A DNA stretch of 5,169 nt from an uncultured Clostridia bacterium. GTDB taxonomy: Bacteria > Bacillota > Clostridia > TANB77 > CAG-508. Position numbers and translations under genes: made by a program. The DNA is taken from positions 1-5,169 of the forward strand of contig CAKPGD010000071.1 in NCBI GenBank assembly GCA_934154515.1. The letters are read 5' to 3'. Below, piece after piece: positions 5,099 to 5,169 of this stretch (position 1 is its first letter; every line of letters starts with the position of its first letter). Below the pieces are notes generated by a model. That model was not told where the DNA came from. It made no database searches and worked only from the letters and a program-made list of their open reading frames with translations.

Positions 5099-5169
5099 AA
5101 AATGTACTCCTTTTTTATTTTGGCGACTTTTTGTGGCTAATATCAAGTAATATATAGTAGGCGGTCGGG
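5099..5169. other. AT-rich region upstream of the replication initiator, cut by the window edge
   Basis: These 71 bases contain the GGAGT ribosome site of the initiator (5106-5110) and AT-rich DNA with ATATTAC-like and TAATATCA-like stretches, then a GC-rich edge. A promoter and possibly the nicking origin would be expected here or further right. I see no convincing -35/-10 pair or hairpin within the visible part. Confidence 0.4.

Noticed and set aside
5099..5146. Longer start of the replication initiator at 5146
   Set aside because: GGAGT with a 7-nt gap clearly points to ATG 5098, and the extra residues are translated from the ribosome-site region.
1..5169. tRNA, rRNA, CRISPR array or IS element with terminal repeats
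   Set aside because: No tRNA-like cloverleaf, regularly spaced CRISPR repeats, rRNA segments or DDE transposase were seen on either strand.

Overview
The window looks like the chromosome of a low-GC Gram-positive gut or rumen anaerobe (class Clostridia, plausibly Oscillospiraceae/Ruminococcaceae). This rests on AT-rich intergenic DNA, AGGAGG-type ribosome sites, near-consensus sigma-A promoters, a sensor protein and a BspA-like leucine-rich repeat of the kinds common in that group, and a Xer-like recombinase of clostridial type. Genus is not determined; the assignment comes from protein style recalled from memory, not from a search.

Layout. At the left edge (1-317, minus) is the N-terminus of a membrane sensor protein with its own extended -10 promoter. 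Bases 318-836 hold no convincing gene, but contain a dif-like dyad (515-546), two strong plus-strand promoters and a doubtful 27-codon ORF. A 275-residue protein with the look of the uracil-DNA glycosylase superfamily follows (837-1664, plus). Next come a both-ends-broken fragment of a BspA-like leucine-rich repeat gene on the minus strand (about 1676-1892) and a hairpin. After these is an intact low-molecular-weight protein tyrosine phosphatase (2063-2518, plus), closed by a strong terminator that probably serves both strands.

The right half is all minus strand, read from right to left. A HUH-family rolling-circle replication initiator (4151-5098) overlaps by 10 nt a Cys-rich, coiled-coil protein (3744-4160). 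After a further promoter comes a 357-residue tyrosine recombinase with a complete catalytic set (2605-3678).

The main observation is a family of three related sites at 515-546, 2575-2607 and 3707-3738. Each has a left arm ending CGTAAAA, a 6-nt centre that differs between copies, and an inverted right arm ending in GAAAT. This is the geometry of tyrosine-recombinase core sites such as dif. The sites lie exactly between genes and divide the window into three units: glycosylase-like gene plus phosphatase, recombinase alone, and replication initiator plus Cys-rich protein. I infer either a Xer/dif-like system whose sites act as insertion points for small elements (comparable in concept to IMEX phages or pdif modules), or an integrated rolling-circle replicon that carries its own recombinase. 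The sites are visible in the sequence; the mobility is inference.
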